From DASQHY01 sp035602605 (GTDB lineage: Bacteria > Acidobacteriota > Terriglobia > Acidiferrales > UBA7541): a stretch of 42,528 nucleotides of DNA. Both the position numbers and the translations under genes were made by a program. The stretch is taken from contig DATNLZ010000094.1 of the NCBI GenBank assembly GCA_035602605.1, positions 1-42,528 on the forward strand, in the 5' to 3' direction. The notes under the pieces are model-generated. The model was not told where the DNA came from and did no database searches. It saw nothing but the letters and a program-made list of their open reading frames with translations. This document shows positions 16,494 through 25,090 of the stretch, piece after piece (within the stretch, counting starts at the first letter, position 1; each line of letters begins with the position of its first letter).

Positions 16494-18374
16494 CTAAGGG
16501 TTCGGGGTCTCTTCGATCACTTCCTGAATTTTTGCCTCGATTTCCGATTGTTTGAATGGGCGACCCTGAATCTTGCTGTAGCTCTGAGCGTCCACAAGAT
16601 ATTTCGCGCGCAGTACAAGGGAAAGCTGACCCATATTCATCTCCGGAACCAGAACCTTCTTGTAGCGCTTAAGCACGTCGCCCAAATTGCGCGGGAACGG
16701 ATTGAGATGGCGCAGGTGAACATGGCCGATACGATGGCCTTGCGCGCGTTGCGTTTGCAGCGCCGCGGTAATGGGCCCGTACGTCGAGCCCCAAGCAACA
16801 ATCAACAAATCTCCGTCGAGATCGCCAGCGGGGACAACCTCGGGAATGTCTTGCGCAATGCCTTCGACCTTGGCGGCACGCAAGCGAACCATTTTTTCGT
16901 GGTTCAGCGGATCGTAGCTGATGTTGCCGGTTACATCCTGCTTTTCGATTCCGCCAATGCGGTGCTCGAGTCCGGCGGTGCCGGGAATCGCCCAGGGACG
17001 CGCAAGCGTTTGCGGATCGCGCTTGTACGGCAGGAAGCTCGAAGGATCCGTTGCGAACTTCACCGGAATCTCCGGGATCTCGCTGGCACGCGGAATCCGC
17101 CAAGGCTCAGCGCCATTCGCCAAGTACCCGTCGGAGAGAATGATCACCGGAACCATGTACTTGATAGCGATGCGGCATGCTTCCATGGCAACCCAGAAGC
17201 AATCACCGGGACTCGATGCAGCAATCACCGGAATCGGTGCTTCGGAGTTGCGACCGAATAGCGCTTGCAGCAAGTCAGCTTGCTCGGTTTTAGTCGGCAA
17301 ACCGGTCGAAGGCCCACCGCGCTGGATGTTGCAGACGACGAGCGGAAGCTCGATTGCGACTGCAAGTCCAAGAGCCTCGGTTTTAAGGGCCATACCTGGG
17401 CCGGACGTGGTGGTAATCGCGAGCGCCCCGCCGTATGCCGCGCCGATCGCAGATGTGATTGCGGCAATTTCGTCTTCGGCCTGGAAAGTCATCACGCCAA
17501 AATTCTTGTAGGCCGAGAGTTCGTGAAGAATGTCCGATGCCGGCGTGATGGGATAGGAACCTTGAAACAGAGTGAGCCCAGCTTTTTGCGCCGCCATCAC
17601 GAAGCCCAACGCTAGAGCCTGATTTCCGCTGAGATTGCGATAGACTCCAGGAGTAAGCTTGGCGGGAGGGATTTCGTAAGTGACCTGGAAGGCTTCGGTG
17701 GCCTCGCAATAGCTGTAACCGGCCTTCATCGCGCGCTTGTTGGCTTCGACGAGCAGCGGTTTTTTCTTGAATTTATCTTCGAGCCACCGGTAGGTCGAAT
17801 CCATTGGCCGGTTGTAGAGCCAGTAACACATTCCCAGGGCAAAAAAGTTTTTGCAACGGTCCATGCTCTTGGCATCCAGGCCCAATTCCTGGAGCGCCAT
17901 GCGTGTGAGCTTGGTTAAATCAACGGCGAAAAGGCGATACCCGTCGAGAGAATGATCCTCAAGAGGATTCGATGTCATCTGCGCTTTGCGCAAGTCGTTG
18001 GCTTCAAAACTGGCGCTATTGACAATGAGGATGCCGTTCTTCTTCAGGTCGGCAACATTCATCTTCAGCGCCGCGGGATTCATAGCCACCAAGACGTCCA
18101 CCGCGTCACCGGGAGTGTAAACGTCGGTCGAAGCGAAGGCGATTTGGAAACCGCTTACTCCGGGAAGCGTTCCGGCAGGAGCGCGGATTTCAGCAGGGTA
18201 GTCTGGGAATGTGGAAAGATCGTTGCCGTAAAGACCTACGGTGTTGGTGAATTGACTGCCGGTAATCTGCATGCCGTCACCGGAGTCGCCGCAAAAGCGG
18301 ATGACAGCGCGGTCAATTACTTCGCGACGGCGCTTTTGCGATTCCGAAACCGGTCGTTGCGTAATGGTAGCCAT
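16494..18374 (-). CDS. korA: 2-oxoacid:ferredoxin oxidoreductase alpha subunit (gamma-alpha fusion)
   Basis: This 626-residue partner of KorB begins with a gamma domain (GDSGDGMQITGSQFTNTVGLYG through about 220). The pyrimidine-binding alpha domain follows, with GSYPITPASDILHEL, a QAEDEIAAITSAIGAAYGGA region and TTSGPGMALKTEALGLAV. The C-terminal third carries the KorA-typical domain ending NMGQLSLVLRAKYLVD. The fused gamma-alpha layout is that of KorA in two-subunit 2-oxoglutarate:ferredoxin oxidoreductases of the oxidative or reductive TCA cycle. It is transcribed away from lexA; the roughly 380-bp divergent gap holds the lexA promoter. No korA promoter was clear to me. Confidence 0.92.
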   Translation of the reverse strand: MATITQRPVSESQKRRREVIDRAVIRFCGDSGDGMQITGSQFTNTVGLYGNDLSTFPDYPAEIRAPAGTLPGVSGFQIAFASTDVYTPGDAVDVLVAMNPAALKMNVADLKKNGILIVNSASFEANDLRKAQMTSNPLEDHSLDGYRLFAVDLTKLTRMALQELGLDAKSMDRCKNFFALGMCYWLYNRPMDSTYRWLEDKFKKKPLLVEANKRAMKAGYSYCEATEAFQVTYEIPPAKLTPGVYRNLSGNQALALGFVMAAQKAGLTLFQGSYPITPASDILHELSAYKNFGVMTFQAEDEIAAITSAIGAAYGGALAITTTSGPGMALKTEALGLAVAIELPLVVCNIQRGGPSTGLPTKTEQADLLQALFGRNSEAPIPVIAASSPGDCFWVAMEACRIAIKYMVPVIILSDGYLANGAEPWRIPRASEIPEIPVKFATDPSSFLPYKRDPQTLARPWAIPGTAGLEHRIGGIEKQDVTGNISYDPLNHEKMVRLRAAKVEGIAQDIPEVVPAGDLDGDLLIVAWGSTYGPITAALQTQRAQGHRIGHVHLRHLNPFPRNLGDVLKRYKKVLVPEMNMGQLSLVLRAKYLVDAQSYSKIQGRPFKQSEIEAKIQEVIEETPNP

Positions 18375-18704
18375 AAATCGTTTAGGTCTCCGATGGCGAT
18401 ATTCATTCTAAACCGGCAGGATGCCGTGTCAGGGCGGACGTATAGCAGCGAGACAGTCGCTGGATTATGAGACACCTTCGCCCTATTCAACCGCGTGCAT
18501 CCGGATGTGATGACGGACTGGCGGGGCCAGTTGTCATCTTCCAAGATACCACAGCGGGGCACGGCGGGCGAAAGAAACCGAACGTGACGCGAAGGTGTAA
18601 CCGGTCGAGCTTAGTACGTAAGGTTTTAGGTGAAATGGCACCAGGTAAGTCTAATGGCTGCAAGTGACTTTTTGACCGGGGAGCAGATTCCGGCGTGGTA
18701 GGTC
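18375..18704. other. Divergent intergenic region korA/lexA
   Basis: About 330 bp hold no gene I can support. The right end runs into the lexA promoter, and the left part must contain the korA promoter on the minus strand, which I could not pinpoint. Confidence 0.5.
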
Positions 18705-18733
18705 TTGACTTTCGCTTTTGCTTCGCCTAAGAT
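18705..18733 (+). promoter_or_regulatory. lexA promoter with candidate SOS operator in the spacer
   Basis: TTGACT (18705-18710) and TAAGAT (18728-18733) are 17 bp apart, a near-consensus sigma70 promoter. The whole spacer is TTCGCTTTTGCTTCGCC, a direct repeat TTCGC-N6-TTCGC with an 11-bp period. The recA promoter has the same arrangement (TTTGC-N6-TTCGC), so this is a good candidate LexA site for autoregulation. Confidence 0.65.
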
Positions 18734-18756
18734 TCTGTGGTGCGCGGAGGTGCAGG

Positions 18757-19380
18757 ATGGCACTGACGAAACGGCAAAAAGAAGTTCTGGATTTTCTCGT
18801 GGGTTTTCTAAACAAACACGGTTACTCGCCAAGTTTCGAAGAGATTGCGCGATCGCTTCGGTTGACTTCGCTTGCGACGGTACACAAACACATTACCACG
18901 CTCGAGAAGAAGGGATTCATCCGACGCGGCTATAACCAAAGCCGGTCCATCGAGATCATGCAATTGCCGAAGCCCGTGCGTGAACAGGTAAGCGACCGGC
19001 AAATGATGGAACTCCCTCTGGCGGGAAGAATTGCCGCGGGCCGTCCACTGGAAGCGGTAGAAGCGAATGACACGTTGTCGTTAGGAGATTTTGCGCGCGC
19101 GGGAAATTCTTTTGTTCTTCAAGTGAAGGGCAATTCGATGGTCGACGACCATATTCTTGACGGGGATTATATTGTTGTCGAGCAGACCCAGGTGGCCAAC
19201 CCCGGCGAAATTGTTGTTGCGCTGGTTCGCGAGAGCGAAGCGACCCTGAAGCGTTTTTATCGCGAGGCCGGAGGGAAAATCCGCTTGCAGCCAGCAAACT
19301 CGGAGATGCATCCCATCATTGTTCCTGCTAGCGAAGTGAAAATTCAAGGCCGAGTCGTGAGTGTGCTGCGCAAATATTAG
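18757..19380 (+). CDS. lexA: LexA repressor
   Basis: LexA represses SOS genes and self-cleaves when stimulated by RecA filaments. The ATG at 18757 gives 207 residues starting MALTKRQKEVLDFLVGF and has GGAGGTG 5-6 nt upstream; the longer frame from 18718 would overlap the promoter. The winged helix-turn-helix lies at 1-65, with SPSFEEIARSLRLTSLATVHKHI as the DNA-reading part. The cleavage site is Ala89-Gly90 (LPLAGRIAAG), and the Ser127 (GNSMVDDHI) and Lys165 (ATLKRF) catalytic dyad is intact. The predicted leader is short, about 17 nt. The bactofilin gene downstream has its own promoter. Confidence 0.96.
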   Translation: MALTKRQKEVLDFLVGFLNKHGYSPSFEEIARSLRLTSLATVHKHITTLEKKGFIRRGYNQSRSIEIMQLPKPVREQVSDRQMMELPLAGRIAAGRPLEAVEANDTLSLGDFARAGNSFVLQVKGNSMVDDHILDGDYIVVEQTQVANPGEIVVALVRESEATLKRFYREAGGKIRLQPANSEMHPIIVPASEVKIQGRVVSVLRKY

Positions 19381-19709
19381 TGCCCGAATGGGCAGAATAC
19401 CCTTCCTTGTGCGATGGCCTGCGCCGCGATACAAGAACAAAAATCGAATAGGGACTCCTCCACCGCCAAATGCGAGGCGACCTTCGCACCGATCGCCAAG
19501 CGTCGGCTACGCTGTTTGAAGGGTAGGTGCGCAGGGAATGAGCAACTTCGCGCTGTTCCCTCAGTTGTGCTGGTTACTGGTTGGAACGAGCCCGTGTCGA
19601 ATTCAGTTGTTCACATCCCCTTGGAGGACTACAGTAGGGCACCCCGGTCCAACGTTGTCTTGTTTTCGTTCTTTTGGGAGTTAGGTGTGCATTTGCCTTG
19701 GGAGGGTCG
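19381..19709. other. Intergenic region lexA/bactofilin
   Basis: About 330 bp contain no supportable gene; one open frame overlapping the bactofilin start lacks protein-like composition. The promoter at 19607-19635 is the only signal seen. Confidence 0.55.
19607..19635 (+). promoter_or_regulatory. Candidate bactofilin promoter
   Basis: TTGTTC (19607-19612) and TACAGT (19630-19635) are separated by 17 bp, giving a leader of about 68 nt before the ATG at 19710. Confidence 0.5.
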
Positions 19710-20291
19710 ATGTGGAGCAATAAGAAACCTGATTCACCGCAACAGCAGCAGCCACAATCGCAATCGGCGCCTGTACCTGCCGAAGCACGCACAAATATAA
19801 CGCCGAAGCCAGCTTCGGCTACTTGGGAGGGGAATACAAATATGAGCACCGATGCAATGCGCCCGCTGGGCGCAACTTCTGACCGCGCCAGTGCGCGACT
19901 GGGAGCAAGCTTACACGTCAAGGGTGAGATTTCCGGAAACGAAGACCTGCAAATTGACGGTACAGTGGAAGGCCTGGTCAATTTGGAGGATCGCAAGCTG
20001 ACTGTCGGCGCCGCAGCGAAAGTAACGGCCGATGTGGTGGCGCGCGAGGTAGTCGTGTATGGGAGCGTAAAAGGAAATTTGCGCGCCCGCGACCGAATCG
20101 AGATCAAGAAGGACGGCTCGGTGGTGGGTGATTTGACGACGGCGCGAATCATGATCGAGGACGGTGCTTACTTCAAGGGCTCGATCGAGATCGAAAAAGC
20201 CACAGACTCGAGCCGGGAGAGAGACAAGGATACCGACCGCTCGGCGTTCGCGCGTGCGGCGAACGCACCGCCCGTGACACAGAAGAGCTAA
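19710..20291 (+). CDS. Bactofilin family protein
   Basis: Bactofilins are nucleotide-independent beta-helical cytoskeletal filaments involved in cell shape, polarity or envelope attachment. The ATG at 19710 (MWSNKKPDSPQQ), with GGAGGG just upstream, gives 193 residues. A disordered Gln/Pro/Ala-rich N-terminus of about 60 residues precedes the core. The core, about 70-160, begins LGASLHVKGEISGNEDLQIDG and repeats Gly-x-[VI] beta-helix turns (GTVEGLV, AKVTADVVAREVVVYGSVKGNL, DGSVVGDLTTARIMIEDGAYFKGSIEI). A charged tail follows. It converges on a minus-strand DUF6526 gene. It is not paired with an M23 peptidase gene here, unlike many bactofilins. Confidence 0.9.
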   Translation: MWSNKKPDSPQQQQPQSQSAPVPAEARTNITPKPASATWEGNTNMSTDAMRPLGATSDRASARLGASLHVKGEISGNEDLQIDGTVEGLVNLEDRKLTVGAAAKVTADVVAREVVVYGSVKGNLRARDRIEIKKDGSVVGDLTTARIMIEDGAYFKGSIEIEKATDSSRERDKDTDRSAFARAANAPPVTQKS

Positions 20292-20408
20292 ATTTCAAGG
20301 TTGCATCGCACTGGTCCGGGCGCGGAGGGAGATCACTTACTTTGCGCCCGAGCCGGTTTACGCGAGGTTCCTGCGTTGGATCCCGCGTTTGTTGCGAAGT
20401 ACGCCAAA

Positions 20409-20843
20409 TCAAGCCCGCAGAACATCAGCCTGCCAATTCTGAATAGACTGTTTGATGGCGTTGCGGCCGGTGAGTTTTTGCGCCAGAACCAAGCGTGCAA
20501 GCTCCGGCAGTTCTGCGTCGCTTGCGAAACGCAGGGCTATCAGTTGGCCGAGCGCGAACTCATGGATACGCGACTTGAGGTCGGACGGAAGAATGCGTTC
20601 GAGACGCAGTTGCATTTCCAGGCGGATGACGCGGTCCTGTACGCGAAGAGCAAAGAGCCGGGAGTACAAAACCCCCATAAGCAACGCCGCGGCGACAAGA
20701 ACGCCGACGATGGAGTCAAACGAGGAGGAGGTTTGCTTAAGCCGGTAAAGGGAATAACCGAAGTTCAGACCGAAGACCGGCAGGACGAAAAAGTGGAAGG
20801 CGGGGACGAGCATGCGATGATTTTTGTAATGTTGCGCGGTCAT
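20409..20843 (-). CDS. DUF6526 family small membrane protein
   Basis: This predicted 144-residue protein starts MTAQHYKNHRMLVPAFHFFV. The ATG at 20843 is preceded by GGAGGTG and overlaps the TGA of the upstream M49-type gene in an ATGA junction, so the longer open frame from 21041 is rejected. Two hydrophobic segments are visible (about 12-32 and 43-62), followed by a charged cytoplasmic part with many Arg/Glu residues. The QHYKNH start and layout match DUF6526. The function is unknown. Translational coupling to the peptidase gene suggests co-expression, though the two products need not interact. Confidence 0.75.
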   Translation of the reverse strand: MTAQHYKNHRMLVPAFHFFVLPVFGLNFGYSLYRLKQTSSSFDSIVGVLVAAALLMGVLYSRLFALRVQDRVIRLEMQLRLERILPSDLKSRIHEFALGQLIALRFASDAELPELARLVLAQKLTGRNAIKQSIQNWQADVLRA

Positions 20844-22600
20844 CGAATCACCTCCGGAAACGAAAAGATAGGCTCGATATCTACGGGAATGCCGGTAACT
20901 TTTTCGAGGGCTTCGATCAAGTGGTCGGGCATCACTGCGTATTTTGCGAACCAGGCTTCGACAAGTGCGCGCTGACCGCTGGCTTCCATTTCGAGGAGCT
21001 GGCGCGTGAGTTGTTCGATGGCGGCCGGAGCTTTGTCCCAATCGACCGCGTAGAGGCCGCTGGTCGAATCGCGAGCGATTACGCCTTGCTCAAACAAATA
21101 ATTGAACTCCATCATTTCGGCGCGGCCGTGCGCTTCTGCGATACTGAATCTCACGGTGCGGAAAATGCCACCAACATAGGATGCGTAGTCGATTTTCAAT
21201 TTCTCAGGCGTTACCGCACCATGGTCGGCCAACCATTTCAGACCAAACATCCCCAGCACATCGGCTTTGGCTTCTTCGAGGGCTGAGAACGAAGGGCCAA
21301 TCGCTTCGCGGATTGTTTTTTGGCCGCTGGCTGTGCGCGCATAACTGGGACCGAGCTCGTGGGCGATTTCGTGCATAAGCGTGGACGCGAGGTAACCTTC
21401 GCCGGAAACGAGCGCGGCTTGATCGGGGCGCATGAGGCGATTGGCGATGGGCAAAATCACTTCATTGATACGCGCGTCCATGAAATTCTTGAAGAAAATC
21501 TTCTTGCTGCCCTTGGCCTCGTGGATGCGCGGATCGTTGGGAAGATTATCGGCGACAGCCTGATAGCCGTGGCGCAAATCGCCAGCGCGAAAGGGAGTAT
21601 CCATGACCTCCATGGGTGTGAGGTGGCCGCGCTTGGAAGGCTTGTCGGCAGGATCAATGGGCAGCGCGTCCTGCAGATCGGCAACATATTTTTGATAGAG
21701 GGCCAGCTTTTTGCTTTCTTCATCGTTGCGAATCATCACCGCCGCGCCGTAGGACGTTTTGATTCCCAGCAAATTATCCAAGTAGGACTCGTATGGGGCC
21801 ATGATCACGTCAACCTTGGGATCCGGCAGATCGAGCCAGGCGATATCACTCGCGTAATAGTCGTCGCTTAGAAGGGCGTCGGCTCGAAGGCGAAGAAATT
21901 TGGCGAATGCGGGATCGTCACTAAGCTCGGCGGCTTCGCGAAGGTCGCGAGCGGCGGGATTGAGAAATTCAGCGAAAGCGACGTGGTACGGGACCGCTTC
22001 CAGTGCTTTTCCTTTGCCGCTTCGACGCACGATGGTGTGCTCATCGTAAAGAGCGGCTTTCTGTTCGGGGTGATCCTTGATATAGTGCTCAATTTCTTCG
22101 CGCGTAAGATCGCTCGGGTAAAGCGCGCGACCAGGAGGAGCCGGCTCGGTTCCGACAAAGGGGCGGTTTTCGCTGACGAGATCGTACCGGCTGCCATTGA
22201 TTTTCAAGAAGTGCCGAAGTTTGTCGTCGCGAAAATTCTTGCTTTTGGCAAGAGAGCGATAGAGCGCCAAACCCTCGGGATCGCTTTGGCGCCAATAAAT
22301 TTGCTCCAATTCGTTTGCGGCATCGACTAGTTTCCGAATCATTTGCTTTTCGCGAGCGGTCAGGCCTTCGCCGTTAAACGGCATTTTCACAGGCTTGAAC
22401 TTAGCGAGGCGCTCGTCAAGGTCGCGTGCGATGTTGGAGGTATCGAATTTGTCTTTGTGAAACGTGGGTGCTCCTCGGCGGACTTTTGCTGCGGGGAGCG
22501 GCTCTTGGGATTGCGCCAGCAGGAGACGCGGAGTCGCGAGCAAACTCGCGACGATAACAATGTTCAGGAAAAGCACTCTTACTTGGCGATGGCGGTTCAT
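20840..22600 (-). CDS. Exported dipeptidyl-peptidase III-like (M49) metallopeptidase
   Basis: This 586-residue protein has a signal peptide (to about residue 29, LLATPRLLLAQ). The zinc site is HEIAHELGP at 410-418, with the second motif EEAKAD at 442-447. Together with the overall layout this fits peptidase family M49 (DPP III), which removes dipeptides from N-termini of short peptides. Animal and yeast DPP III have HEXXXH; this protein has HEXXH followed by GP, like the plant/bacterial subgroup. Export is unusual for the mainly cytosolic family, so a role in periplasmic or extracellular peptide use is inferred. Its stop overlaps the start of the DUF6526 gene by 4 nt. Confidence 0.8.
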   Translation of the reverse strand: MNRHRQVRVLFLNIVIVASLLATPRLLLAQSQEPLPAAKVRRGAPTFHKDKFDTSNIARDLDERLAKFKPVKMPFNGEGLTAREKQMIRKLVDAANELEQIYWRQSDPEGLALYRSLAKSKNFRDDKLRHFLKINGSRYDLVSENRPFVGTEPAPPGRALYPSDLTREEIEHYIKDHPEQKAALYDEHTIVRRSGKGKALEAVPYHVAFAEFLNPAARDLREAAELSDDPAFAKFLRLRADALLSDDYYASDIAWLDLPDPKVDVIMAPYESYLDNLLGIKTSYGAAVMIRNDEESKKLALYQKYVADLQDALPIDPADKPSKRGHLTPMEVMDTPFRAGDLRHGYQAVADNLPNDPRIHEAKGSKKIFFKNFMDARINEVILPIANRLMRPDQAALVSGEGYLASTLMHEIAHELGPSYARTASGQKTIREAIGPSFSALEEAKADVLGMFGLKWLADHGAVTPEKLKIDYASYVGGIFRTVRFSIAEAHGRAEMMEFNYLFEQGVIARDSTSGLYAVDWDKAPAAIEQLTRQLLEMEASGQRALVEAWFAKYAVMPDHLIEALEKVTGIPVDIEPIFSFPEVIR

Positions 22601-22711
22601 GCCGAGAAGTCTACCAGAGCCAGAATTCGCGGAGTTGCGGGATTGAAAGTATTTATTTTTTTTTTGCGCTAAAAGTAAGCCCGGGCGACAGAGTAGCCAG
22701 TACGTTTATGC

Positions 22712-24673
22712 TTAGCGACGCTGGAATTCAGGAGAACCCAGCACCAACCCGGTGACCACGCCGAGATCAACCTGCTTGACCGGGTCATCGAGTGTGGCAC
22801 GAAGCACTTGCGGATTACTCGATTGCTCTTCGAGCGTGGCGCGAGTTTGCGTAGACACTTGACCGCCAAGAAATTCCTCCACAACTCGATCCATCGCTTC
22901 GCGTGGATTCCTCACGACGTCCTGCCCCACTAGCGAGGTTAATTCGACATGGGTCCCGCGAATCCGATTGCTGGCCAGCGTGACGGCGAAATTGAGGCGA
23001 TTTAGCAGCGCACCGGTATTCACCCAATTCTCGGAGCGATCAGCGTATCCGGTCGGGGGCTGGCAAGCGTAGAGCGGCTCCCCGATGCGCGAGACCCAGG
23101 CGGCCAGCGGTAGCGGAGCGCTGACGTCCGCGGCGAGCGCGCGTGCGGTGGAGACGACTAGCTCGAAGGGGCTCTTGAGTTTGGAACGGTAGCTATCGCG
23201 GGACCAGAACTCCGGCGAATCGATCATCTTCCAGAGAACGGCGCGGATGTCCCCATCGGACTTCCGAAAGGTTTTGGCCATGCGGTCGACGAGCGCAGGG
23301 GGAGGAGTGTCAGAAACAAAATGGCGCGCGAGCTTCAGGGAGATAAATTTGGCCGTGCTGGGATGGTGGACCAAGAGCTTGAGGACGTCCTGGGCATCGC
23401 GTATTCCGCCCGCATGAACTTTTTTACCGAGAACTCGTTTTTCGGCGGGATCGTGGATGCGCTGGTCAAAAATAAACTCCGCGTTTTCATTGGGAGCGCT
23501 CAGGGTCCAGCCGGTAAAGCAGCGAGCGACGGCGATCACATCTGGCTGCGTGTAACCGCCATCCACGCCAAGGGTGTGGAGCTCGAGCAGCTCGCGTCCA
23601 TAATTTTCGTTGAGGCCGCGCTTTGCTCCGAGCGGAATTGCTTGCTTCGGATTGGATTTGGCTGGAGCTCTTGGTGCACCCTGCACCGTGGATTTGTGGC
23701 GTCCTTGTGATCGAGAGTGCGGTTGCGCGAGAGGGTGTTTCCAGCGCTCGAATGCCGCCGGATCAGCGCTCAGCCAGTTGTCGAGATAACGAAGCATCGC
23801 TGGGCTTGCGGCAGTGGCGCTGAGCAAGTCGCCAAACTTGCCAAGGAGATGCGGACGGAGAACATCGCGTTCATACGATGGAACCAGATAGCGCTCATTA
23901 TCCTTGTAAATAAAAACATTAAAGTGGTTGAACCAGAAATCGAGGAGTCGCTCGTTGAGTTGACGGTCGCTGTAAATGGCCCGCGTCAGCTTGGCCATGG
24001 CTAATTCATCCACGATACGCTGAGGCGCTTGGCTCTGGGCAGCGCGGCTATCCGGATTCTTGGTCCTCTCAGCAAGACGCCGGTTGTACTCTTCGACAGT
24101 GATCTTCAGGCGCTTGGCAGCAATTTGCGGAGTGGGATATTGGTCGACAAGCTGAGAGATCGACAGTTGCTGCGTGCGGTAGTCAGCAAGCCGCGCCGCT
24201 AGAGCCGAATCGTCAATGCGCTCCGGATGAAGCTGCAGCTGTATCCATTTTTCCAGACCCAGTTTACGGACACGCTCAATATCGCCGGGGCGCGGGCCGT
24301 ATCCGATGCGATTCAAGACGTGAACCACGGCTTCGTCTTCGGTCAACTCGGTGATGGGCAGGTGACCCTTGAATTCGCGGGAAAGCGGCGGAACAGGCGT
24401 GGTTGCCGGCTGCGCTTCGGTCGTTGCGTAGCTGACTAAACCAATCAAGGGGCTCGTGACGTGTAAGGCGGAAAAAGCCGAAGTATCACCGTTAGGTGCG
24501 GCAGCGGAGAGCAACGCAGCGGATACACTGACCAGAAAACCAGAAAGCGCAACCATTTTAAAGGACCATGGAAAACCGGGTGCCGCGGGACGGTCTGGTT
24601 TGCAGTTGCTCGGAGGTATCCGGCGCACGGGAATGCTCCTTCGTCGCCAATTCCGCGTAATCGTTGGTTCCAT
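22712..24673 (-). CDS. DUF1800 family exported protein
   Basis: This 653-residue protein carries the DUF1800 signature: VVHVLNRIGYGPRPGDIERVRKLGLEKWIQLQLHPERIDD at about 112-151, the ARCFTGWTL region, HHPSTAKFISLKLARHFVSD, and the closing GQDVVRNPREAMDRVVEEFLG with LVLGSPEFQRR. Residues of about 35-60 form a hydrophobic export or anchor segment after a basic start. DUF1800 genes are usually followed by a DUF1501 gene, and none is present here. The molecular function is unknown; secreted complexes are suspected. It lies 111 bp upstream of the M49-type gene and is divergent from the DUF427 gene. Confidence 0.85.
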   Translation of the reverse strand: MEPTITRNWRRRSIPVRRIPPSNCKPDRPAAPGFPWSFKMVALSGFLVSVSAALLSAAAPNGDTSAFSALHVTSPLIGLVSYATTEAQPATTPVPPLSREFKGHLPITELTEDEAVVHVLNRIGYGPRPGDIERVRKLGLEKWIQLQLHPERIDDSALAARLADYRTQQLSISQLVDQYPTPQIAAKRLKITVEEYNRRLAERTKNPDSRAAQSQAPQRIVDELAMAKLTRAIYSDRQLNERLLDFWFNHFNVFIYKDNERYLVPSYERDVLRPHLLGKFGDLLSATAASPAMLRYLDNWLSADPAAFERWKHPLAQPHSRSQGRHKSTVQGAPRAPAKSNPKQAIPLGAKRGLNENYGRELLELHTLGVDGGYTQPDVIAVARCFTGWTLSAPNENAEFIFDQRIHDPAEKRVLGKKVHAGGIRDAQDVLKLLVHHPSTAKFISLKLARHFVSDTPPPALVDRMAKTFRKSDGDIRAVLWKMIDSPEFWSRDSYRSKLKSPFELVVSTARALAADVSAPLPLAAWVSRIGEPLYACQPPTGYADRSENWVNTGALLNRLNFAVTLASNRIRGTHVELTSLVGQDVVRNPREAMDRVVEEFLGGQVSTQTRATLEEQSSNPQVLRATLDDPVKQVDLGVVTGLVLGSPEFQRR

Positions 24674-24794
24674 TATAACTTGGATGCTAGGAAAGAGTTT
24701 CGCGGCGGCATGGCCTGTTGCTTAGTACAATCTTCCTTGACGAGGTGACCTCGCCCAGGAACGTACGCGGCTGGCGCGGGAGGGGAGCAATACA

Positions 24795-25079
24795 ATGGCC
24801 AAGGCGACCTGGGAAGGGGCGGTTCTAGCGGAGAGCGACGCATGCGTGATCGTTGAGGGCAATTACTATTTTCCGTTGACCTCGATTCAACGCAATTACT
24901 TTCATGCAAACACCCAAACAACCATTTGCCCCTGGAAGGGAACCGCGCATTACTACGATGTTGAGGTACACGGCAAGCGAAACGCAAATGCAGCATGGTA
25001 TTACCCGGAGCCGAGCGCTGCGGCGCGCGAAATCAAAGATCGCGTCGCTTTCTGGAAAGGTGTTCGCGTCGAACCGTAG
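24795..25079 (+). CDS. DUF427 domain protein
   Basis: This compact 94-residue protein matches DUF427: an N-terminal AVLAESDACVIVEGNYYFP strand pair, the conserved TICPWKGTAHYYDVEV with the family Cys-Pro-Trp-Lys-Gly block, and AAWYYPEPSAAAREIKDRVAFW near the end. The length is normal for a single-domain member. The biochemical role of the family is unknown. It is a lone plus-strand gene between two minus-strand genes, and its stop lies 11 bp from the 3' end of the convergent amidohydrolase gene. Confidence 0.85.
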   Translation: MAKATWEGAVLAESDACVIVEGNYYFPLTSIQRNYFHANTQTTICPWKGTAHYYDVEVHGKRNANAAWYYPEPSAAAREIKDRVAFWKGVRVEP

Positions 25080-25090
25080 CTCCTGCGCAA

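Noticed and set aside
19414..19800. 128-codon frame between lexA and bactofilin
   Set aside because: It overlaps the bactofilin start and promoter, and its composition is not protein-like.
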